In this document: positions 1-10,533 of the stretch, piece after piece | How the letters are laid out: the number at the start of each line of letters is the position of its first letter | Position numbering within the stretch: the first letter of the stretch is position 1 | Source: Paraburkholderia sp. LEh10 | Lineage (GTDB): Bacteria; Pseudomonadota; Gammaproteobacteria; Burkholderiales; Burkholderiaceae | Direction of reading: 5' to 3' | Assembly: GCF_017814945.1 (NCBI RefSeq) | Contig: NZ_JAGIPX010000008.1 | Coordinates: forward strand, 151,904-215,903 | Length of the DNA: 64,000 bases | Translations under genes and position numbers: made by a program | The notes under the pieces: model-generated | Database searches by the model: none | Told to the model about the DNA's origin: nothing | The model's input: the letters and a program-made list of their open reading frames with translations, nothing else

Positions 1-2126
1 ACTTCCGACAGACCCTGGATTTCGACCGGGATCGACGGACCCGCCGACTTGGTCGGCTTGCTTGTTTCGTCGAGCATTGCACGCACGCGGCCATAGGCGC
101 TGCCTGCCAGCACGACGTCGCCGCGATTGAGCGTACCAGACTGGACGAGAATCGTCGCAACAGGACCCTTACCCTTGTCGAGCTTCGCTTCGATCACGAG
201 GCCCTTCGCCGGCGCCTCGACAGGCGCCTTCAGCTCCAGCACTTCGGCCTGCAACAGCACGTTTTCGAGCAGATCGTCGATGCCCGCGCCCGTCTTCGCC
301 GACACGGGGACGAACGGCGAATCGCCGCCGTACTCTTCCGGCACCACGCCTTCCGCGACGAGTTCCTGCTTCACGCGTTCCGGATTCGCTTCCGGCTTGT
401 CGATCTTGTTGATCGCGACGACGAGCGGCACGCCGCCCGCCTTCGCGTGCGAGATCGCTTCCTTCGTCTGCGGCATCACGCCGTCATCCGCTGCGACCAC
501 CAGAATCACGATGTCGGTTGCCTTCGCACCGCGCGCACGCATTGCCGTGAACGCTTCGTGACCCGGCGTATCGAGGAACGTGATGACGCCGCGCGGCGTT
601 TCGACGTGATATGCGCCGATGTGCTGCGTAATGCCGCCCGCTTCGCCCGCCGCAACCTTTGCGCGACGGATGTAGTCCAGCAGCGAGGTCTTGCCGTGGT
701 CGACGTGACCCATGACGGTAACGACGGGCGGACGCGGCAGTTGTTCCGCATCCGTGACCTCGCCTTCGACCAGCATCGCTTCCGGATCGTCCAGCTTCGC
801 CGCGACGGCATGGTGGCCCAGTTCCTCGACGACGATCATCGCCGTTTCCTGGTCCAGCATCTGGTTGATCGTGACCATCTGGCCGAGCTTCATCATCACC
901 TTGATGACTTCCGAAGCCTTCACCGACATCTTGTGTGCGAGATCGGCAACCGTGATCGTTTCCGGAACGTGCACTTCACGCACGATCGGCTCAGTGGGCG
1001 CCTGGAACGACGTGGCTTCCTGATGCTTGCCGCGGCTCTTCGGACCGCCGCGCCAGCCGCGATCGATACCGCCGCTCGTGTCGCCGCGCGTCTTGATGCC
1101 ACGGCGCTTCGCAGCGTCGTCCTGCCAGTTGCCGCCCTTGCCGCCCGCCTTCTTCTTGTCCCCGCCAGGACCTGCCGGCTGCGCTGCCGCTGCCGGCTGC
1201 GCCGCTGCTGCGGGCGCTGGCTTCTTTGCTGCAGCGGGACGCGCCGCCGTCTCGCCAGCGGGGCGCGCCGGCTTGTGCAGCGTGCCCTTTGCTTCGGCGG
1301 GCTTGGCCGGCTCGACGGGCTTCGGCGCCGGCTCCGGCGCCTTCACCTGTGCCTTGCGCGGTGTGTTCATCATTTCGCGGATCGCGCGTGCTTCGGCTTC
1401 AGCCGCTGCACGGCGCTTCGCAATTTCTTCCTGTTCGAGGCGTGTCTTCTCGGCCTGCTCGCGCGCTGCGTCTTCGGCCTTCTTCGCCGCTTCGCGCTGC
1501 GCCGCACGTTCCGCCGCCGCGCGGTCTTCGTCCTGCGACGCGCGCTCCTGCTCGGCCTGCTCGCGAGCTGCCGCTTCCGCCATCGCCGCTGCGCGCTTCT
1601 TCGCCGCTTCTTCCTCGGCACGGCGACGCTCCGCCTCGGCCGCCTGTTCGCGTGCCTGACGGTCGGCCTCTTCGCGCGCGAGACGCTCCTGGCGCTCCTT
1701 CAGTTCCAGAGCCTGCTTCTCGAGCAGTTCTGCCTCGTGACGCGCTTCTTCCTCGCGACGCTGCAGTTCCAGATCTTCCGCTTCCTGACCATTGCCCGAT
1801 ACTTCCGCTGGCTGCTCCGCTGCTTCATCGCGGCGGACGAACGTGCGCTTCTTGCGCACTTCGACCTGAATGGTGCGAGCTTTACCCGTCGCGTCGGACT
1901 GTTTGATTTCCGACGTATGCCGTCGCGTGAGCGTGATCTTGCGCTTGTCAGCATCGTTCGAGCCGTGCGACCTGCGCAAGTGGTCGAGCAGGCGCGCCTT
2001 GTCCGTCTCGGACAAGGCATCGTCTTCACTCGCTTTCTGGACGCCCGCCGCCTGCAGCTGCTCGAGCAGCACGCCTGCAGGCATTTTCAGTTCCGCGGCA
2101 AATTGGGCTACGTTGTTACTCGCCAT
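1..2126 (-). CDS. infB: Translation initiation factor IF-2, N-terminal and GTPase part (truncated by window edge)
   Basis: IF-2 is the GTPase that brings initiator fMet-tRNA to the 30S subunit and promotes 50S joining. The protein opens with [15 protein letters not shown], the IF2_N fold. A long Glu/Ala/Arg/Lys-rich, probably coiled-coil linker follows (about residues 100-260), then a Pro/Ala-rich stretch, a second IF2_N-like module and the G domain with [16 protein letters not shown] and NKID motifs. The last visible residues lie in domain II. About 708 codons are present; the family is usually near 950-1000 residues in Burkholderia, so the C-terminal domains lie outside the window. The gene is last of the visible rimP-nusA-infB genes, 96 nt after nusA. 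ATG start at 2126. Confidence 0.97.
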   Translation of the reverse strand, partial: MASNNVAQFAAELKMPAGVLLEQLQAAGVQKASEDDALSETDKARLLDHLRRSHGSNDADKRKITLTRRHTSEIKQSDATGKARTIQVEVRKKRTFVRRDEAAEQPAEVSGNGQEAEDLELQRREEEARHEAELLEKQALELKERQERLAREEADRQAREQAAEAERRRAEEEAAKKRAAAMAEAAAREQAEQERASQDEDRAAAERAAQREAAKKAEDAAREQAEKTRLEQEEIAKRRAAAEAEARAIREMMNTPRKAQVKAPEPAPKPVEPAKPAEAKGTLHKPARPAGETAARPAAAKKPAPAAAAQPAAAAQPAGPGGDKKKAGGKGGNWQDDAAKRRGIKTRGDTSGGIDRGWRGGPKSRGKHQEATSFQAPTEPIVREVHVPETITVADLAHKMSVKASEVIKVMMKLGQMVTINQMLDQETAMIVVEELGHHAVAAKLDDPEAMLVEGEVTDAEQLPRPPVVTVMGHVDHGKTSLLDYIRRAKVAAGEAGGITQHIGAYHVETPRGVITFLDTPGHEAFTAMRARGAKATDIVILVVAADDGVMPQTKEAISHAKAGGVPLVVAINKIDKPEANPERVKQELVAEGVVPEEYGGDSPFVPVSAKTGAGIDDLLENVLLQAEVLELKAPVEAPAKGLVIEAKLDKGKGPVATILVQSGTLNRGDVVLAGSAYGRVRAMLDETSKPTKSAGPSIPVEIQGLSE

Positions 2127-2222
2127 TCATTCCTCTTAGTGCAAGGACCAATTCCTTGCGGTTAGCATCGGGTCATGCAGCCTTGCGGCCGCCATCAGGT
2201 CAGTGGTTCATGGTCGTGGATC

Positions 2223-3698
2223 TCATTGAAACCAGTGTTCACGGGCCTTCATAATCAACGCCTTCGCGGCGTCCTCATTCACGCCGGTCATTTCGACCAG
2301 CTCGTCGACAGCCAGCTCCGCCAGCTCGTCGCGCGTCTGGATCTGATGTTCAGCCAGCTTCGCGAGCAGATCGGCGTCCATACCGTCGAGGCTCTTCAGA
2401 TCGAGCGCAACGCCTTCGACCTTCTCCTCGTTCGCAATCGCCATCGTCAGCAGTGCGTCACGAGCGCGATTGCGCAGTTCGTGAACCGTGTCTTCGTCGA
2501 ATGCTTCGATTTCGAGCATCTCGTTGAGCGGCACGTACGCGATCTCTTCGAGACTCGTAAAACCTTCGTCGATCAGGATGTCGGCAACTTCCTCGTCGAC
2601 ATCGAGACGCGCCATGAACAGGTCACGCAGAACGCCGCGCTCCTGATTCTGCTTTTGTGCAGACTCGTCCGGCGTCATGATGTTGATCTGCCAGCCGGTC
2701 AGTTCGCTGGCAAGACGCACGTTCTGGCCGCTGCGGCCGATAGCGACGGCCAGTTCGCTTTCGTCGACGACGACGTCCATCGAATGCTTTTCTTCATCGA
2801 CGACGATCGACTGGACAGCTGCCGGCGCGAGCGCGCCGATCACAAACTGGGCGGGATCTTCCGACCATAGCACGATGTCGACGTTTTCGCCACCGAGCTC
2901 GTTGCGCACGGCCTGCACACGCGAGCCGCGAATGCCGACGCAGGTGCCGATGGGGTCGATGCGCTTGTCGTAAGCGACGACGCCGATCTTCGCGCGCACG
3001 CCGGGGTCCCGCGCCGCCGCCTTGATTTCCAGCAGGCCTTGCTCGATTTCCGGCACTTCCATTTCGAAGAGCTTCATCAGGAACTCGGGCGCCGTGCGCG
3101 ACAACTCGATCTGCGGACCGCGCGCGGTGCGGTCGACCTTCGCGATGTACGCGCGCACACGGTCGCCGACGCGCAGGTTTTCTTTCGGAATCAGCTGGTC
3201 GCGGCGCAGCAGCGCTTCCACACGGCCCGATTCGACGATGAAGTTGCCCTTGTCGAGACGCTTGACGGTACCCGTCATGATGCTTTCGCCACGCTCCAGG
3301 AAGTCGCTCAGGATCTGCTCGCGCTCCGCGTCGCGCACCTTCTGCAGGATCACCTGCTTGGCGGCCTGCGCGCCGATACGGCCGAACTCGATCGACGGAA
3401 CGGGCTCTTCCAGGTAGTCGTCGATTTGCGCGTCGGGCTTCTGCTCGCGCGCTTCGAACAGCAGGATTTCCTGATCCGGCTCCTGCAGGCCCGCTTCGTC
3501 GGGCACGACTTTCCAGCGGCGGAAGGTTTCGTGCTCGCCGCTTTCACGGTCGATATGAACGCGGATGTCCGCGTCTTCGTCGAAGAGTTTCTTGGATGCA
3601 GAGGCGAGCGCTGCCTCGAGCGCGGCAAAAACCACGTCCTTGTCGACATTCTTCTCGCGTGCCAGCGCATCCACCAGCATCAACACTTCGCGACTCAT
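2223..3698 (-). CDS. nusA: Transcription elongation/termination factor NusA
   Basis: NusA binds RNA polymerase and nascent RNA, modulating pausing, intrinsic termination and antitermination. The 491-residue protein has the full order: N-terminal RNAP-binding domain (from [18 protein letters not shown]), S1 domain (around [20 protein letters not shown]), two KH domains ([14 protein letters not shown] and the later [18 protein letters not shown]) and two C-terminal acidic repeats. Length matches E. coli NusA (495 aa). The ATG overlaps the rimP stop codon by four bases (ATGA), implying translational coupling. In E. coli this operon is autoregulated by NusA, and the hairpin upstream of rimP offers a possible site for that here (inference). 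Confidence 0.98.
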   Translation of the reverse strand: MSREVLMLVDALAREKNVDKDVVFAALEAALASASKKLFDEDADIRVHIDRESGEHETFRRWKVVPDEAGLQEPDQEILLFEAREQKPDAQIDDYLEEPVPSIEFGRIGAQAAKQVILQKVRDAEREQILSDFLERGESIMTGTVKRLDKGNFIVESGRVEALLRRDQLIPKENLRVGDRVRAYIAKVDRTARGPQIELSRTAPEFLMKLFEMEVPEIEQGLLEIKAAARDPGVRAKIGVVAYDKRIDPIGTCVGIRGSRVQAVRNELGGENVDIVLWSEDPAQFVIGALAPAAVQSIVVDEEKHSMDVVVDESELAVAIGRSGQNVRLASELTGWQINIMTPDESAQKQNQERGVLRDLFMARLDVDEEVADILIDEGFTSLEEIAYVPLNEMLEIEAFDEDTVHELRNRARDALLTMAIANEEKVEGVALDLKSLDGMDADLLAKLAEHQIQTRDELAELAVDELVEMTGVNEDAAKALIMKAREHWFQ

Positions 3699-4153
3699 TG
3701 TTTGCGGCTCCTAAAGTCAACTTTCGGAACGAGGCGTGCCTTGTCGATATCCGCAAGCGTGAAATCCAGCATCGCGGCGCCTTCCTTCCCTTCAAATTCC
3801 AAACCGATCGTTTCGCCTTCGGGCGCATGCAGGATGCCCCGGTACGATTTCCGTCCGTCCAATGGCTTTTTCAATGTGATCACCGCCTCGCTGCCCGCGA
3901 AACGTTCGAAGTCCGCCAGTTTTTTCAGCGGACGGTCGAGACCCGGCGACGATACTTCCAGCCGCTCGTAATCGATGTTTTCCACCGTCAGGACGTGCTG
4001 GAGCTGACGAGTCACCTTTTCGCAGTCTTCAATCGCGATGCCGGCGGGCTGGTCGATATACACGCACAGCATGCCGCGCCCGGTGCGCTCGAGATCGACG
4101 AGCTCGTAGCCGAGGCCCACGACCGTGGTTTCAATCAGTTCCGTCAGTTGCAC
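3695..4153 (-). CDS. rimP: Ribosome maturation factor RimP
   Basis: RimP acts in late assembly of the 30S subunit. The 152-residue product starts [20 protein letters not shown] and carries the RimP N-terminal domain and the C-terminal SH3-like domain ([15 protein letters not shown]...). I chose the GTG at 4153 because homologues start at this QLTELI position. A longer in-frame reading from 4186 would add an unlikely [11 protein letters not shown] segment. The stop codon overlaps the nusA start (ATGA). First gene of the rimP-nusA-infB operon; the mapped promoter-like sequence lies about 200 nt upstream. Confidence 0.95.
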   Translation of the reverse strand: MQLTELIETTVVGLGYELVDLERTGRGMLCVYIDQPAGIAIEDCEKVTRQLQHVLTVENIDYERLEVSSPGLDRPLKKLADFERFAGSEAVITLKKPLDGRKSYRGILHAPEGETIGLEFEGKEGAAMLDFTLADIDKARLVPKVDFRSRKQ

Positions 4154-4268
4154 AATGCCCTCTAAGATGTTCGCGCTGCAAGCCAATGCGATACACCCGC
4201 GGGCTGCGCGCCAAGCCGGCGCACGTTCGTGCTACCCGAGATGCCGATCCACCTGAGAACTGAGCGGC

Positions 4269-4293
4269 AAAAAAAAATGGGCGAAACGCCCAT
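4269..4293 (-). terminator. Intrinsic-terminator hairpin in the rimP-nusA-infB leader (putative attenuator)
   Basis: On the minus strand the stem ATGGGCG, loop TTT, stem CGCCCAT is followed directly by nine T residues. This is a textbook Rho-independent terminator. It lies about 55 nt downstream of the likely start point of the rimP promoter and about 115 nt before the rimP GTG, so it sits inside the operon leader rather than after a gene. It could also stop transcripts arriving from rluB. Leader terminators upstream of rimP-nusA-infB have been described as candidate attenuators in other Proteobacteria (established knowledge, from memory). Confidence 0.8.
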
Positions 4294-4355
4294 CATCTTA
4301 TTGCCGGTGGTCGCACCTGAGCCGCACATGAAACCGCACGCCCAGTGACTTCGTG

Positions 4356-4384
4356 ATTGTAGCCTTTTTTCACGCCAAACGCAA
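4356..4384 (-). promoter_or_regulatory. Sigma70-type promoter of the rimP operon
   Basis: Minus strand: -35 TTGCGT (4379-4384), 17-bp spacer, -10 TACAAT (4356-4361). Near-consensus elements with ideal spacing. The predicted transcript starts near 4349 and runs through the leader hairpin into rimP. The rest of the 4154-4599 intergenic stretch shows no convincing gene. Confidence 0.75.
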
Positions 4385-4599
4385 ACGGCCGACCACCGCT
4401 CTACGTGGGTTTGCGGCCGATTTCACCGCAATCGGGCCTTGAAAATAGGCATTTTCTTGTAGGTGGCGCAGCTTTGCGCGCGCGCCGCGCCAGATGCAAT
4501 CGGCGGCGAACGGTGCCCGCCGATCAGGCGCGATTGCCGTCGCAGCACGCTCACTGCGCGTCGCGACAAACGGCCTTCGACTGTTTGTGCGGCAAGCCG

Positions 4600-6363
4600 T
4601 CAGCGGCCACGCGAGCGGTTGCGTTGCGCGCCGCCGCCACTGCCCCGATTGCCGCCTGCGTTCGGATTCCCGCCTGCGCGGTTGCCGTTGCCGGAACGGT
4701 TGCCATTCGGCGCGCGATTGCTGCCGCCGCGCTTCGCATTCCCGCCCGCCGCCGCGCGGTTGCCCGACGGCGCGCGATTGCCGTCGACGTCGCGGCTCCG
4801 GCCGCGGCCTTCACGGTTACCGCCCGTATTGCCCAGACCGCCGCCGAGGTGGGAGGTGAGCCCGCCGAACGCGCCCGCCGGCTTGCCGCGCCGGCCCTGA
4901 CCGCCGCCGCCGCGCGACTGCTGGTCGAAGCGGCCATGCGACATCAGCACCGGCTCACGGTTGATGAAGCCCATCGATGTCTGCATCGGATCCGGCTGGC
5001 GGCGCTCCGGCTCGTTGCGGCGGCCGCCCTTCTCTTCGGTTGGCGCCTTCAGACCGACGGACGCCATCAGGCTGCGCACCTGATTGTCCTCGAGTTCTTC
5101 CCAGCGGCCGCGCTTCAAACCGCGCGGCAACATGATCGGGCCGTGACGCGTGCGGATCAGGCGGCTCACCATCAGGCCGACCGCCTCGAACATCCGGCGC
5201 ACTTCGCGGTTGCGCCCTTCGGCGAGCGCGACGTGATACCAGTGGTTCGTGCCTTCGCCGCCGCCATCGCGAATGCGCAGGAAATTCGCCGGACCGTCGT
5301 CCAGCTCGACGCCGTGCAACAGCTTTTGCCGGTTGCCTTCCGTCAACTCGCCGACCACGCGCACCGCATATTCACGCTCGACGCTATAGCGCGGATGCAT
5401 GAAACGGTTGGCCAGATCGCCCGACGTGGTCAGCATCAGCAGACCTTCCGTATTGAAGTCGAGACGCCCGACCGCGAGCCACTTCGCCGTTTTCATCGGC
5501 GGCAGCTTGTCGAAGACTGACGGACGGCCTTCCGGATCGGCGTGGCTGACGATCTCGCCCGTCGGCTTGTGATACAGCAGCACACGCGGCGGCTTGTTCT
5601 GCAGCTTGCGCTTGACGGGTTTGCCGTTGATGCGCACGAGGTCGGTCGGCATGATGCGCTGGCCGATGTGCGCAGGCTCGCCGTTCACCGACACGCGGCC
5701 AGCGACGATCAGTTCTTCCATCTCGCGGCGCGAGCCCATGCCGGCCTCGGCGAGAACCTTGTGCAGCTTCGGCGCGTCTTCGTCAGGAGAGAGCACGCGC
5801 TTGGGCGCCGCTGCGCGGCCGCGGCGTAGCATCGGTGCGCGCACGCCGCCCGTCGCGGAATTGTCGGCGTCGAAGGCGGGCGACGTCACGTAGGCGAACA
5901 GGTCGTCCTGCTTGTCGCCTTCGGCTGCCGCTGGAGATGCCGCGTCGCCGCCACCACCGCCCGCGCCGCCACGGCTCTTGCGTTGACCGCCTTGCTGGCC
6001 ACCCTGCTTGCCCGCAGCGCGACGCCCACCCTGGCCGCCTTGGCCCTTCGCTCCCGGCTCCTTGCGCGGCATACGCACCTGCGCGACGACTTCGCCGTCG
6101 GGTGGCGCTTCCGTCACGACGGGGGCTGGCTGAGCGGCTGCGTCAGCCGTCTTCGCCTTCGTCCCGGCCCGGCGGCGCGCGATCAGGCTGCGCGGGCCGC
6201 GGCGCAAACCGCGGCGCGGACGCTCTTCGCCTTCGGCGTCCGGCGCTTGCGCAGGCCGCTCGTTGCCGCCCGCCGACGCTTGCGCGGTGCGCGGTTCGTC
6301 GGGGCGCGCAGCGGCAACGGCGCGCTCGGATTCGGACGAATCGGTGTCGTGGATGTCTGTCAA
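4600..6363 (-). CDS. rluB: RluB/RsuA-family 23S rRNA pseudouridine synthase with long disordered tails
   Basis: Enzymes of this group isomerise a uridine in rRNA (RluB: U2605 of 23S rRNA in E. coli). An S4 RNA-binding domain spans about residues 198-245 ([20 protein letters not shown]), followed by the catalytic domain with the signature [14 protein letters not shown]; the catalytic Asp is residue 302. The protein has 587 residues, about twice the E. coli size. Roughly 190 N-terminal residues are Gly/Arg/Ala/Gln-rich, and about 130 C-terminal residues are Gly/Asn/Arg repeats (GNRxxxGNR) ending in RNRSRGR, a likely RNA-binding disordered tail. The start is TTG at 6363 with GAGG just upstream. 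Lies 60 nt after scpB, likely one transcript. RluB rather than RsuA/RluE/RluF is inferred from the scpB linkage. Confidence 0.9.
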   Translation of the reverse strand: MTDIHDTDSSESERAVAAARPDEPRTAQASAGGNERPAQAPDAEGEERPRRGLRRGPRSLIARRRAGTKAKTADAAAQPAPVVTEAPPDGEVVAQVRMPRKEPGAKGQGGQGGRRAAGKQGGQQGGQRKSRGGAGGGGGDAASPAAAEGDKQDDLFAYVTSPAFDADNSATGGVRAPMLRRGRAAAPKRVLSPDEDAPKLHKVLAEAGMGSRREMEELIVAGRVSVNGEPAHIGQRIMPTDLVRINGKPVKRKLQNKPPRVLLYHKPTGEIVSHADPEGRPSVFDKLPPMKTAKWLAVGRLDFNTEGLLMLTTSGDLANRFMHPRYSVEREYAVRVVGELTEGNRQKLLHGVELDDGPANFLRIRDGGGEGTNHWYHVALAEGRNREVRRMFEAVGLMVSRLIRTRHGPIMLPRGLKRGRWEELEDNQVRSLMASVGLKAPTEEKGGRRNEPERRQPDPMQTSMGFINREPVLMSHGRFDQQSRGGGGQGRRGKPAGAFGGLTSHLGGGLGNTGGNREGRGRSRDVDGNRAPSGNRAAAGGNAKRGGSNRAPNGNRSGNGNRAGGNPNAGGNRGSGGGAQRNRSRGR

Positions 6364-6423
6364 AACAACCTCAAAATGTCAGGTCGCGCGCCCGTTGCGG
6401 GCGCGTCAAAAAGTACGGTTACG

Positions 6424-7503
6424 TCAGGCGCTGCGCGACTCGGCTTCGTCGTCGGTGAATTCGCCTGCGTCCTGGGCGGTGCCGCGGCGATCGTGCCGAT
6501 CGTCATGCACCGCCTGGCTCTCGTCGGGTCCGGCCGGGTTGGCGTGCTTCGCGTGCCCGGTCTCGTCATGCGCTTCGCGCCTGTCTTCGTGTTCGCCTTC
6601 CGGCTGCGCGGCGGACCCGGCTTCGTGAGCCGCACCCGCTTCGAGCGCTAACGCCGCGACAGCGTGCGATTCCGTCTGCCCTGCGATATTCACATGCTCG
6701 ACGCTTTCAGGATCTTGCGCAAACGTGTGCACTTCGCCTTGCGTCGTTGGCGCTTCGGCAACAGGCGCCCGTTCATCATGCTCGCCACCGCGCTCTACGT
6801 GGGCGTCCGTTTCGCCGCCAGTCTCGCGCGCTTGTGCGCCAGCCGGCTCGATATCCACCCGCTCCACGGCTTCCGATACAGCATGAGCCATGCCATCGTC
6901 CGCGTGCAGTGCATCGTCGCCCGTTCCCGCCGTCTCGCCGTCCGCGAATTCGATCGCATGCTGCGCGAGCAGATCCATATTCGCCTGCGCCGATGGATCG
7001 TCGAGCGGCGGCAGTTCTTCGAGCGACTTCAGGCCGAGGTCGTCGAGGAACGAGCGCGTCGTCGCATACAGCGCGGGACGGCCCGGCACGTCGCGATGGC
7101 CGATCACTTCGATCCAGCCGCGGTCTTCGAGCTGCTTGACGACCTGCGTGTTCACGGTCACGCCGCGAATCTCTTCGATGTCGCCGCGCGTGACGGGTTG
7201 CCGATACGCGATGATCGCGAGCGTCTCGAGCACCGCGCGCGAGTACTTCGGCGGCTTCTCAGGATGCAGGCGGTCGAGGTACGTCCGCATTGCCGGCTTG
7301 CTCTGAAAGCGCCAGCCGGATGCCAGGCCGACGAGTTCGACGCCACGCCCGGACCAATCCTGCTTCAGGTCTTCGAGCAACGTGCGAACCGTATCCGCCG
7401 ACACGCCGTCAGCAAACAGCTTACGCAAATCACCGATCTTTAACGGCTCCTGCGCGCAGATCAAGGCAGTCTCGAGGACGATCTTCGCCTCTTGGGTATT
7501 CAT
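6424..7503 (-). CDS. scpB: Segregation and condensation protein B (ScpB) with extended acidic tail
   Basis: ScpB is the winged-helix kleisin-associated subunit of the SMC-ScpAB condensin that compacts and segregates chromosomes. The first ~185 residues are the conserved ScpB domain ([21 protein letters not shown], then [29 protein letters not shown]). The remaining ~170 residues are a Glu/Ala/His/Asp-rich low-complexity tail, unlike the short tail of Bacillus ScpB. ATG start at 7503; a candidate promoter lies about 190 nt upstream. scpB followed by rluB is a common gene pair. No scpA or smc is in this window. Confidence 0.93.
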   Translation of the reverse strand: MNTQEAKIVLETALICAQEPLKIGDLRKLFADGVSADTVRTLLEDLKQDWSGRGVELVGLASGWRFQSKPAMRTYLDRLHPEKPPKYSRAVLETLAIIAYRQPVTRGDIEEIRGVTVNTQVVKQLEDRGWIEVIGHRDVPGRPALYATTRSFLDDLGLKSLEELPPLDDPSAQANMDLLAQHAIEFADGETAGTGDDALHADDGMAHAVSEAVERVDIEPAGAQARETGGETDAHVERGGEHDERAPVAEAPTTQGEVHTFAQDPESVEHVNIAGQTESHAVAALALEAGAAHEAGSAAQPEGEHEDRREAHDETGHAKHANPAGPDESQAVHDDRHDRRGTAQDAGEFTDDEAESRSA

Positions 7504-7696
7504 GCAGCTAGGTCAGACCCTGTGGTCAAAGAACCGGATCAAACAGACGATGTGGAACTGAAGACGCGCTCGCCCGATTCTGATCGGTCATATTGATGGG
7601 AGCACGCACCGGGGGGAGGCGAAAAAGGCATCGAGCCATACCCAGCCGGACGACGGAGCAGCGAAATTCCGCGAGGGAACCGCGTGACTGGCTGCC

Positions 7697-7725
7697 ATCT
7701 TACGCAAAAACAATCGGTGCGTAAA
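7697..7725 (-). promoter_or_regulatory. Candidate scpB promoter overlapping an inverted repeat
   Basis: Minus strand: -35 TTTACG (7720-7725), 17-bp spacer, -10 TAAGAT (7697-7702). The promoter coincides with an inverted repeat, TTACGCA-N11-TGCGTAA (about 7700-7724), and a further TGCGTAA lies near 7758-7764. The 7504-7823 gap otherwise holds no convincing gene. Confidence 0.5.
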
Positions 7726-7823
7726 GACGAAATCCGAACTGCACCTTAAACGGGATTCGTCCTTTGCGTAACGTTTCGGTTTCGGCGCGCCATGGCAATG
7801 CGGCGCCGTGCCGTTCGCCGGGC

Positions 7824-9104
7824 CTAGCGCGTGTGATGGCGGGCGAGATAGTCCGTGAGCCGCTCGACGCCCGCATCGAGTCGCGCCGTGTCGCACGCAT
7901 AGCACCAGCGCACGAAGCCCTCACCCTCCGGCCCGAACGCGCTGCCGGGCGCAAGGCCGAGCCCCGCCTCGCGCACGAGCGCCTTGCACAGGTCGAGACT
8001 GCGCAACGCGCCCGGCACCGAGAAGAACACGTACATCGCACCGGGCGGCGCTTTCACGTCGACGCCGGGCAGCGCCGCCAGCGCCTGCACAAGATGATCG
8101 CGCGACGCCCGCAGGTCGGCGACGAGGTCTCGCGTGAACTGCGCGCCGTGCTCGATCGCCGCGATGCCCGCCTGCTGCACGAATGCCGGCGAGCATGAGG
8201 TGTTGTATTCGACGAGCTTGCCGAGGTCGTCCATCAGCGATGCCGGCGCGATCATCCAGCCGAGCCGCCAGCCCGTCATCAGCCACGCCTTCGAAAACGA
8301 GTTCACGCAGATCACGTGTTCGTCGCGCGCGGCGAGATCGAGGAACGACGGCGCGCCTTGCATGCCGCCATGCATGCCGCCTTGTCCCGCTTCGTTTGGG
8401 TAGTAGAGGCGCTCGTAGACTTCGTCGGCGACGATCCAGATGCCGTGGCGGCGGCAATGCTCAAGCACGGCGCGTTGCTCGTCGCGGCTCATTACCCAGC
8501 CGGTCGGATTGTTCGGCGAGTTCAGCATCAGCAGCTTCGTGTCGGGCGTGAGCGCGCCGAGCAGCCGTTGCAGATCGAGCTGCCAGCCGTTTGCGCCGTA
8601 GGCCAGCGACATCGTTTCGACGTGCGCGCCGAGAATCTTCGGAATCTCGACGAGATTCGGCCACAGCGGCGTGACGGCGACCACGCGGTCGCCCGCGCCA
8701 ACGACGAGCTGCGCCGCGAGCATCAGCGCATTGACGCCTGCGCTCGTCACGGCCACATGGTCGACGGAGGTCGGTCCATGGAGCGCGCTCACATAGCGGG
8801 CGAGCGTCTCGCGCAACGGCGCGATCCCAAGGTTGTGCGTATAGAACGTCGCGCCCGAAGCGAGCGCCGCGCTCGCCGCATCGCGGATGAACGGCGGCGT
8901 CACGCGGTCGGATTCGCCGAACCAGAACGGCAGCACGTCCGGCACGCCGAAACCGGCGTTCGCCACTTCGCGGATCTGCGACGGACGCAGCAGGCGCACG
9001 GCATCACGCGCGTTGGGCACCGTGGCGGGCGCCGGCGCTGCGGGCGTCAACGCAGCAGAGAGCACATCAGGCATCGGAGACGGGGGCAGGTCCGTTTCGC
9101 GCAT
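7824..9104 (-). CDS. PLP-dependent class I/II aminotransferase
   Basis: Fold-type I aminotransferase of the aspartate/alanine type. SPNNPTG is at residues 196-202, VADEVYERLYYP at about 225-236, and SFSKAWLMTGWRLGW at 269-283, with the PLP-binding Lys at residue 272. The C-terminal Arg that binds the substrate carboxylate is probably in FVRWCYA. Length is 426 residues from 9104; an equally good start is the ATG at 9074 (MPDVLSAAL), giving the usual ~416. A short Met/Gly-rich insert (GQGGMHGGMQG) sits after the DEVYERLYY motif and looks like a small tandem expansion. The amino-acid substrate cannot be told from sequence. The LysR gene 9216-10118 lies upstream on the same strand and may regulate it. 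Confidence 0.9.
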   Translation of the reverse strand: MRETDLPPSPMPDVLSAALTPAAPAPATVPNARDAVRLLRPSQIREVANAGFGVPDVLPFWFGESDRVTPPFIRDAASAALASGATFYTHNLGIAPLRETLARYVSALHGPTSVDHVAVTSAGVNALMLAAQLVVGAGDRVVAVTPLWPNLVEIPKILGAHVETMSLAYGANGWQLDLQRLLGALTPDTKLLMLNSPNNPTGWVMSRDEQRAVLEHCRRHGIWIVADEVYERLYYPNEAGQGGMHGGMQGAPSFLDLAARDEHVICVNSFSKAWLMTGWRLGWMIAPASLMDDLGKLVEYNTSCSPAFVQQAGIAAIEHGAQFTRDLVADLRASRDHLVQALAALPGVDVKAPPGAMYVFFSVPGALRSLDLCKALVREAGLGLAPGSAFGPEGEGFVRWCYACDTARLDAGVERLTDYLARHHTR

Positions 9105-9215
9105 CGAGGGTCCCGGTGGGTCTGTCGAAAGATGCGAGTGTAACGTGTCGCGAAACGCGCGCGGCGCGAATCGGACTACGGTGCAAGCCGCGCTGCCTCG
9201 GGACGCGGCCGATCG

Positions 9216-10118
9216 TCAGCGCAGATCCTCGGTCCTGCCCGGCACCTGATGGATCAGATTCCATACGGCATCGGCGGCTGGCGACAGCGAGCGGTCGCGC
9301 CGCCGCACGAGCTCGACGGTGCGCTCGGCGCGCGGCACGAGCGAACGCGCGACCAGCGACGACCCCGCCGGCAGCGGCAATGCGAGCCACGGCAGCACGC
9401 TCACGCCGACGCCCGCCTGCACGAGTCCGAACACCGTCGACGGATGGCCGAGCTCCTGCACGACAGTGGGGCTTACGCCTTGAGTTTCGAGTGCGGCGTC
9501 GATGATCGGGCGGCTGCCCGACGCATAGTCGAGCATCACGAGCCGCTCGCCGTCCAGCTCGCGCCACGCGACCTCGCGCCTTGCGGCGAGGGGATGATCG
9601 TCGCGACAGACGACGCAGAACGAGTCCGTCATCAGCGGCTCGGTCAGCAGGTCGTCAGCGGACATCGGGCCGATGACCACGCCGAAATCGACCTCGCCCG
9701 ACTTGACCTTGCGCACCACGTCGCTCTGCACGTCATCACGCAGGCCGAGCGTGATGTACGGAAACTGCTTGCCGCACGCCGCGATGATCTGCGGCATCAG
9801 GCGGCACGCGATCGTCGGGCTTGCGGCCACCACCACGCGCCCGCGCCGCTGCTCGCCGATTTCGCGGATTTCGCGCAGCGCGTCGTCCAGATCGGCGAGC
9901 AACCGCGACACGCTCGCGACGAGGTTGCCGCCGACGTCGGTGAGCTGCACTTCGCGCGTCGTCCGGTCGATCAGCTTCAGGCCGATTTCCGCCTCGAGCT
10001 CGCGCACGCACCGGCTCACGGCGGACTGTGTGAGGCCGATCTCGCTGCCCGCGCGGCTGAAACTCTGCAGCCGCGCGACTTCGATGAACACGCGCAATTG
10101 GCGCAACGTCACATTCAT
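9216..10118 (-). CDS. LysR-family transcriptional regulator
   Basis: 300 residues, the usual LysR size. An N-terminal winged helix-turn-helix (MNVTLRQLRVFIEVARLQSF, SRAGSEIGLTQSAVSRCVRE) is followed by a periplasmic-binding-protein-like effector domain from about residue 90. Lies 111 nt upstream of the aminotransferase on the same strand and divergent from the orphan transposase-domain gene. The effector cannot be predicted. An intact ORF with a plausible ATG. Confidence 0.92.
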   Translation of the reverse strand: MNVTLRQLRVFIEVARLQSFSRAGSEIGLTQSAVSRCVRELEAEIGLKLIDRTTREVQLTDVGGNLVASVSRLLADLDDALREIREIGEQRRGRVVVAASPTIACRLMPQIIAACGKQFPYITLGLRDDVQSDVVRKVKSGEVDFGVVIGPMSADDLLTEPLMTDSFCVVCRDDHPLAARREVAWRELDGERLVMLDYASGSRPIIDAALETQGVSPTVVQELGHPSTVFGLVQAGVGVSVLPWLALPLPAGSSLVARSLVPRAERTVELVRRRDRSLSPAADAVWNLIHQVPGRTEDLR

Positions 10119-10533
10119 CCATTTGCCTCATGAATATCGCCCTTTGATTCCGATTTTATGGCCTGAGACCTATTTGCGCATCGTTCCCGCGGTCTCGCTG
10201 AAGTGCGGTCGAAAGGCGCAAACGCACGCGGGACGGGCCTGATTGCACAAGATTGGTGATTGTCCCGATTTGCCTGATAGGTTTTTTGGATTCTCATACG
10301 GGCCAGGCTAACGCCCGTAACGGCTTGATGCGGCGGGGCTTCGAGGCGCCTGAATCAAAGGTGGCACGCTTCGTGCGTCTCCCCTTGCACAAGAGTCGGC
10401 GCCGATTCGGACCTGCGAAAAAAGGTTCGCTAAGGCATAGCCGGCTCTCCGCCGGCGCCCGACGTGGATACGGGCGCATGAAGAGTGCGCAGCGCGGGGC
10501 AGCGCACCGGAGTTAGCTTCGCTGAGGTGAAAC
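10119..10533. other. Divergent intergenic region between LysR and the DUF4096 gene
   Basis: 415 bp without a convincing gene. It holds a 7-bp inverted repeat, TACGGGC-N9-GCCCGTA (10297-10319), which may be an operator or RNA hairpin, and a GAGGTG ribosome-binding site just before 10534. Confidence 0.5.

Noticed and set aside
447..2165. Long plus-strand open frame opposite infB
   Set aside because: Antisense shadow of the infB GC-rich coding; arginine-rich, no family likeness.
4405..5520. Long plus-strand frame opposite the pseudouridine synthase
   Set aside because: Antisense shadow, Arg/Ala/His-rich, no ribosome-binding site.
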